This document shows positions 12,297-16,156 of a DNA stretch of 16,156 nt, piece by piece (position 1 is the first letter of the stretch; the number at the start of each line of letters is the position of its first letter). The translations under genes were made by a program, and so were the position numbers. Under the pieces are notes generated by a model. That model ran no database searches. It was not told the origin of the DNA and saw only the letters and a program-made list of their open reading frames with translations. This DNA comes from CAZFOB01 sp964520325 (GTDB lineage: Bacteria > Actinomycetota > JAICYB01), in NCBI GenBank assembly GCA_964520325.1, contig CAZFOB010000037.1, positions 1 through 16,156 on the forward strand, read 5' to 3'.

Positions 12297-13662
12297 AGGT
12301 CTGCCCCGGCGAGGTCTGATCGACCGCTTCATCGGGCAGGGGTGGGGGGTCCGAAACCTCGAGGGCATCGGCGACCCGAACGACCACGAGAACCGTGTGC
12401 GCGTCGTCCGCCTCGCTGCTGTGGTCGGAGTATCGCTCGGAGCGATCGCGATCTTTTCGTTCGTCGTCAACATGGTGACGGGTGTCAGCATCGAGGAGTA
12501 CGAGCCTCTCCTCGTGCTGCTGATCCCGGCGAGCGGCGGCGTCCTCGCGACCGCGGTCTACGTCTTCGCGTCGAGGATCCCCCTGTGGTTCGTCCAGGTG
12601 GGGGCCTTGATCGTCAATTCGGCGCTCATGGTGACGGCGTACTTCGCCGGCGAGGTGTTCGTGTTCGCCTTGGTGCCGTACATCGCCGTAGCAACCGTGC
12701 TTGCCATGATCTGCCGCCTCTGGCCCTTGATCTTGCACCTGGCATCGATCGCTGCCGCGATCGCCTTCGTCATCTCGGTCAGGTCGAGACCGTCCGGGCT
12801 CGAGGCGTACTCGACGGAGATCGCCGGATTCGTCGTGATGATGGGAGTGCTCGCCGTGAGTGCCGGGAGCGCTGCGTGGCTCGTCACGCGGTTGCGCGTT
12901 CTTGCACGGCGTGAGCACGTCGCGCATGGCGATGCGGAGGGGGCGCGGGCAGAGCTCGAGATGGTCAGCCGGCACAAGTCGGCGTTCCTTGCCAACATGT
13001 CCCACGAGCTGCGAACGCCCCTCAACGCGATCATCGGCTTCTCCGATCTCCTCGACCAGGGGACCGCGGGTCCGCTGGCGGACAAACAGCGCGAGTACAT
13101 CGCCGATATCAGAGGGTCGGGACACCATCTGCTCGCGCTCATCAACGACGTGCTCGATATCGCCAAGGTCGAAGCCGGGAAGTATGAGCTCGTTCTCACA
13201 CGGTTCTCGCTGAGCGACGCGATCACAGAAGGCGTTCGCGTCATCCGCGATCGCGCCAACGACGCCGGCGTGACGATCTCGGTGAGTATCAGTCCCGACG
13301 TCCCGTGGATCGTCGCCGACGAACGCAAGGTCAGGCAGATCGTCCTCAACTTGCTTTCGAACGCGGTGAAGTTCACGCCGTCCGGGGGGCTGGTGCAGGT
13401 CGGCACCGCCGTGGTGAACGGAGGAGTCGAGGTGACGGTCCGCGACGATGGCGTGGGGATCGCCCTCACCGATCAGGGCCGCATCTTCGATGAGTTCGCC
13501 AGAGCCGAAGGCGCAATGACGGCGGAGGGCACCGGGCTCGGCCTCGCGCTGGCGCGGCGTTTCGTCGAGCTGCACGGCGGACGCATCTGGGTCGAGAGTT
13601 CACTCGGTAGCGGCAGCACGTTCCGCTTCACGCTCCCGCTCCGCGCCGTCGTCCCCAACTAA
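12286..13662 (+). CDS. Membrane sensor histidine kinase
   Basis: A 458-residue kinase with about six hydrophobic membrane segments (roughly 43-65, 75-95, 98-120, 123-142, 147-165 and 179-200) and no large extracellular domain, so it probably senses something in or at the membrane. A short coiled linker joins a HisKA domain with phospho-acceptor His240 (FLANMSHELRTPLNAIIGF) and a HATPase domain: N box LNLLSNAVKFTP with Asn355 and Asn359, G1 DDGVGI (387-392), F box IFDEF, G2 GTGLGL (415-420). Two adjacent GTG codons (12286 and 12289) are possible starts; AAGGAG at 12276-12281 is best spaced for the second. It overlaps the cyclase gene by 8-11 bases, implying co-translation and a cognate pair. 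Confidence 0.94.
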   Translation: MVTEGLPRRGLIDRFIGQGWGVRNLEGIGDPNDHENRVRVVRLAAVVGVSLGAIAIFSFVVNMVTGVSIEEYEPLLVLLIPASGGVLATAVYVFASRIPLWFVQVGALIVNSALMVTAYFAGEVFVFALVPYIAVATVLAMICRLWPLILHLASIAAAIAFVISVRSRPSGLEAYSTEIAGFVVMMGVLAVSAGSAAWLVTRLRVLARREHVAHGDAEGARAELEMVSRHKSAFLANMSHELRTPLNAIIGFSDLLDQGTAGPLADKQREYIADIRGSGHHLLALINDVLDIAKVEAGKYELVLTRFSLSDAITEGVRVIRDRANDAGVTISVSISPDVPWIVADERKVRQIVLNLLSNAVKFTPSGGLVQVGTAVVNGGVEVTVRDDGVGIALTDQGRIFDEFARAEGAMTAEGTGLGLALARRFVELHGGRIWVESSLGSGSTFRFTLPLRAVVPN

Positions 13663-13665
13663 ACT
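13660..13665 (+). promoter_or_regulatory. Candidate -10 box for lysS (leaderless start)
   Basis: TAAACT overlaps the histidine kinase TAA and ends 8 bases before the lysS ATG, with no Shine-Dalgarno between. The TAnnnT pattern and spacing fit a leaderless transcript that gives lysS its own expression, independent of the signalling genes. No -35 is evident. Confidence 0.35.
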
Positions 13666-13673
13666 CCGGGCAG

Positions 13674-15152
13674 ATGGCGGAAGAAGACCTCTATCAGGTT
13701 CGCTTGGCGAAGCTCGAGGCGATGCGTTCGCGCGGCATCGAGCCGTGGCCCGCGCGCTTCGATCGCACGCATCAGGCCGGTGAGCTGCAAGAGACCTTCA
13801 AGGACCTCGGACCCGGCGAGGACACGGCTACGCAGGTTCGCGTCGCCGGACGGTTGAAGTCGTCGCGCACCCAGGGCAAGCTCGCCTTCGGCGACATCGT
13901 CGATGGTTCCGGACAGATCCAGCTCTTCGTCGCCGGCTCCGCCGTTGACGCATTCGACTCCTTCGACGTGGGCGACATCGTCGGCGCGTCGGGGCACGTC
14001 ATGCGCACCAGGCGCGGCGAGCTCTCCGTGCGCACCGAGGACGTCGTCCTGCTGGCCAAGGCTCTTCGTTCGCCACCGGACAAGTGGCACGGGCTTCAGG
14101 ACGTCGAGACGCGGTTCCGTCAGCGCTACCTCGACCTCATCGCCAACCCGGAAGCGCAGAAGATCGCACGCATGCGCAGCAACATCGTCCGGTCGATCCG
14201 TGACTTCTACGACTCGCGGGGTTTCCTCGAGGTCGAGACTCCCGTCCTGCACGCCATCCCGGGCGGCGCGACCGCGCGTCCGTTCGTCACGCGATTCAAC
14301 GCGCTCGGCATCGACATGTATCTGCGCGTCGCGACCGAGCTCTACCTCAAACGGTTGATCGTCGGCGGCATGGATCGCGTCTACGAGATCGGACGGATCT
14401 TCCGAAACGAAGGTCTGTCCTTCAAGTACAACCCCGAGTTCTCGATGCTCGAGAGCTACCAGGCGTACGCCGACTACCTCGACGTGATGGATCAGTTCCA
14501 GTCCGTCGTCCAGCACGCCGCCCTCGAGGCCACCGGCACAACCGCGGTCGACTTCCGCGGCAACGATCTGGACCTCGGCGGCGAGTGGCGACGGGTGACG
14601 ATGACCGACCTCGTGAGTGAAGCGACCGGATCGACCGTGACGATCGACTCGTCGGTCGACGAGTTGCGGGACGTCGCAGCCCGCCACCAGGTGGCCGTCG
14701 AGGACTGGTGGGTCACCGGACACCTGATCGGCGAGCTCTACGACAAGGTGGCCGAGGCGACGATCGTCGAGCCGACGATCGTCCACGACTACCCCAAAGA
14801 GATCTCGCCCCTCGCCAAAGCCCACCGGGACGACGAGCGCCTCGTCGAGCGATTCGAGGTCGTGGTCTGCGGGATGGAGCTCGGGAACGCGTTCAGCGAG
14901 CTCAACGACCCCATCGAGCAGCGCAACCGCTTCTTCGACCAGATGGTGGCCCGCGATCACGGCGACGTCGAGGCCAACCCGATCGATGAGCCGTTCATCC
15001 AGGCGCTCGAGTACGGGATGCCCCCGACGGGGGGCCTCGGTCTCGGTATCGACCGGCTGACCATGGTGCTCTGCGGCGTGAATTCGATCCGGGAGGTCAT
15101 CTTGTTCCCTGCTCTGCGCCCCGATTCGGCCGATAGGGAATCAGAGGAGTAA
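13674..15152 (+). CDS. lysS: Lysyl-tRNA synthetase, class II
   Basis: Charges tRNA-Lys with lysine. The 492 residues have an N-terminal OB-fold anticodon-binding domain (about 52-130, VRVAGRLKSSRTQGKLAFGD) and a class II catalytic core: motif 1 GFLEVETPVL (183-192), motif 2 FRNEGLSFKYNPEF (243-256) and motif 3 GLGLGIDRL (454-462). ATELYLKRL and GMELGNAFSELNDP also mark it as LysRS. In motif 2 the usual RHNPEF is KYNPEF, so the His that contacts ATP in E. coli LysRS is Tyr252. Length is normal for a bacterial single-function enzyme; the N-terminal membrane domain of mycobacterial LysX is absent. It is followed by clpC, as in mycobacteria, but without lsr2 between. Confidence 0.96.
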   Translation: MAEEDLYQVRLAKLEAMRSRGIEPWPARFDRTHQAGELQETFKDLGPGEDTATQVRVAGRLKSSRTQGKLAFGDIVDGSGQIQLFVAGSAVDAFDSFDVGDIVGASGHVMRTRRGELSVRTEDVVLLAKALRSPPDKWHGLQDVETRFRQRYLDLIANPEAQKIARMRSNIVRSIRDFYDSRGFLEVETPVLHAIPGGATARPFVTRFNALGIDMYLRVATELYLKRLIVGGMDRVYEIGRIFRNEGLSFKYNPEFSMLESYQAYADYLDVMDQFQSVVQHAALEATGTTAVDFRGNDLDLGGEWRRVTMTDLVSEATGSTVTIDSSVDELRDVAARHQVAVEDWWVTGHLIGELYDKVAEATIVEPTIVHDYPKEISPLAKAHRDDERLVERFEVVVCGMELGNAFSELNDPIEQRNRFFDQMVARDHGDVEANPIDEPFIQALEYGMPPTGGLGLGIDRLTMVLCGVNSIREVILFPALRPDSADRESEE

Positions 15153-15189
15153 CCGCAGGTCAGAAACGGGTACGGAACGCAACAGGCCG

Positions 15190-15217
15190 TTCGTGCGTTT
15201 ACAGGATGAAGCACGAA
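15190..15217 (+). promoter_or_regulatory. Inverted repeat upstream of the clpC -10 box, candidate operator
   Basis: Perfect 7-base arms TTCGTGC (15190-15196) and GCACGAA (15211-15217) are separated by 14 bases, ending about 20 bases before the clpC -10 box and overlapping where a -35 would lie. There is no T-run after it, so it is not a classic terminator for lysS. It does not match CIRCE, HAIR or CtsR boxes that I know. It could bind an activator or repressor of clpC. Confidence 0.4.
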
Positions 15218-15236
15218 GGACGTCCGCGACCCCGGA

Positions 15237-15242
15237 TATACT
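15237..15242 (+). promoter_or_regulatory. Candidate -10 box of the clpC promoter
   Basis: TATACT is the best -10 match in the 149-base lysS-clpC gap and predicts a start near 15249, giving a leader of about 50 bases. The -35 region (around 15214-15219) is poor, which would suit an activator-dependent promoter; the inverted repeat just upstream is a candidate site. Confidence 0.5.
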
Positions 15243-15272
15243 CGGGTCACCGGACCCCACCGTCGTGATCTG

Positions 15273-15288
15273 GGGGGCGAAAGCCCCC
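15273..15288 (+). promoter_or_regulatory. GNRA-capped hairpin in the clpC leader
   Basis: GGGGGC (15273-15278), GAAA (15279-15282) and GCCCCC (15283-15288) form a perfect 6-bp G-C stem with a GNRA tetraloop, a very stable RNA hairpin. It ends 2 bases before the clpC ribosome-binding site GGAGGA (15291-15296). It lies inside the predicted transcript and is not followed by a T-run, so it is more likely a 5'-leader stability or translation element than a terminator. Confidence 0.6.
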
Positions 15289-15301
15289 GTGGAGGACCAA
15301 G

Positions 15302-16156
15302 ATGTTCGAGCGATTCACAGACAGAGCCCGCCGGGTCGTCGTCCTCGCTCAAGAGGAAGCCCGGCTTCTCAATCACAACTACATAGGGACCGAGCACCTT
15401 CTCCTCGGCCTCATCCACGAGGGTGAAGGTCTGGCGGCGAAGGCGCTCGAGTCCCTGGGTGTCACCCTCGACCAGGTGCGCAGCCAGGTCGAGGACATGA
15501 TCGGCGTGGGCACCGCCACGCCGCAGGGTCACATCCCCTTCACGCCGCGGGCGAAGAAGGTGCTCGAGCTGTCGCTGCGAGAGGCACTCCAGCTCGGCCA
15601 CAACTACATCGGCACCGAGCACATCCTGCTCGGCCTGCTCCGTGAAGGCGAGGGCGTCGCCGCCCAGGTGCTCCTCAAGATGGGTCTCGACATGCAGAAG
15701 GTGCGCCAGACGGTGCTTCAGCTGATGCAGGGCTATCAGGGACAGCAGGGCGAAGGTAAGCCCGGCGCCGAGACGCCCACAGGGTCGCTCGTCCTCGACC
15801 AGTTCGGACGCAACCTCACCGCGCTCGCGCAGCAGAGCAAGCTCGATCACGTCATCGGACGTGAGAAGGAGATCGAGCGCGTCATGCAGGTGCTCTCGCG
15901 CCGGACGAAGAACAACCCCGTCCTCATCGGCGAGCCCGGCGTGGGCAAGACGGCGATCGTCGAAGGCCTTGCCCAGCGCATCGTCGCCCACGAAGTGCCG
16001 GAGACCCTTGCCAACAAGCAGATCTACACCCTCGACCTCGGCGCACTCGTCGCCGGCTCGCGTTACCGCGGTGACTTCGAGGAGCGTCTGAAGAAGGTGC
16101 TAAAGGAGATCCGCCAGCGTGGCGACATCGTCCTGTTCATCGACGAGCTGCACACC
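15302..16156 (+). CDS. clpC: ATP-dependent Clp protease ATP-binding subunit ClpC, N-terminal part (3' end outside window)
   Basis: AAA+ unfoldase that feeds substrates to ClpP. The frame runs open from ATG 15302 to the window end (285 residues). Two N-terminal Clp repeats are visible: FTDRARRVVVLAQEEARLLN followed by YIGTEHLLLGL (27-37), and FTPRAKKVLELSLREALQLG followed by YIGTEHILLGL (102-112). A Gln/Gly-rich linker follows (about 140-162), then the first AAA module with LDHVIGRE, Walker A GEPGVGKT (210-217), the pore-region loop GSRYRGDFEERL and Walker B IVLFIDE (276-282). The ribosome-binding site GGAGGA stands 5 bases before the ATG. The two-repeat N-domain and the position after lysS fit actinobacterial ClpC1 rather than ClpB. 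The second AAA module lies outside. Confidence 0.97.
   Translation, partial: MFERFTDRARRVVVLAQEEARLLNHNYIGTEHLLLGLIHEGEGLAAKALESLGVTLDQVRSQVEDMIGVGTATPQGHIPFTPRAKKVLELSLREALQLGHNYIGTEHILLGLLREGEGVAAQVLLKMGLDMQKVRQTVLQLMQGYQGQQGEGKPGAETPTGSLVLDQFGRNLTALAQQSKLDHVIGREKEIERVMQVLSRRTKNNPVLIGEPGVGKTAIVEGLAQRIVAHEVPETLANKQIYTLDLGALVAGSRYRGDFEERLKKVLKEIRQRGDIVLFIDELHT

Noticed and set aside
12238..13575. Minus-strand open frame of 445 codons opposite the histidine kinase
   Set aside because: The His/Arg/Asp-rich translation has no domain and no start signal; the plus-strand kinase motifs explain the region.
13659..14960. Minus-strand open frame of 433 codons opposite lysS
   Set aside because: LysRS on the plus strand is certain; the minus frame is low-complexity Asp/Val/Arg/Leu-rich sequence typical of an antisense shadow in high-GC DNA.

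Overview
The window is high-GC, gene-dense bacterial chromosome. It most likely comes from an actinobacterium (Actinomycetota), possibly a deep-branching or uncultured class. The main reason is gene order: ftsH, folE, folP, folB, folK, a DUF2520 Rossmann gene, panC, panD, coaX, lysS, clpC is the order I know from the Mycobacterium tuberculosis segment Rv3610c to Rv3596c. GTG and TTG starts are common. Several starts lack a Shine-Dalgarno but have a TAnnnT box just upstream, which suggests leaderless transcripts. The class cannot be fixed from the sequence alone.

Layout. Positions 1-1272 hold the C-terminal part of the membrane protease FtsH, cut by the window edge, followed by a dienelactone-hydrolase-family protein (1312-1971). 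A compact folate operon follows (2013-5042): folE, folP, a RecB/Cas4-like nuclease with a probable Fe-S cluster, folB and folK. Its genes overlap by GTGA or directly abut. Positions 5043 to about 6851 look like an insertion, less GC-rich at least in its first half. It holds a decayed C-terminal fragment of a bacterial tyrosine kinase (BY-kinase), an unknown plus-strand protein, a minus-strand pair (a BrnT/RelE-like candidate toxin and an unknown 89-residue partner), and a minus-strand YdcZ-type small transporter.

From 7006 to 10730 runs a cofactor operon: DUF2520 oxidoreductase (candidate ketopantoate reductase), panC, panD, nadC, coaX. These are joined by ATGA or TGATG overlaps and feed pantothenate/CoA and NAD synthesis. 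Next comes a signalling pair (10773-13662): a REC-REC-class III nucleotide cyclase overlapping a membrane histidine kinase. Then come lysS (13674-15152) and the start of clpC (15302 to the window end), whose leader carries a GNRA-capped hairpin directly before its ribosome-binding site.

Most of the window is housekeeping: folate, pantothenate/CoA, NAD, lysyl-tRNA and proteolysis. The unusual parts are the nuclease inside the folate operon, the small island between folK and the pan operon, the PleD-like receiver pair joined to a nucleotide cyclase, and the structured clpC leader. I found no rRNA, tRNA, CRISPR array or intact insertion sequence.
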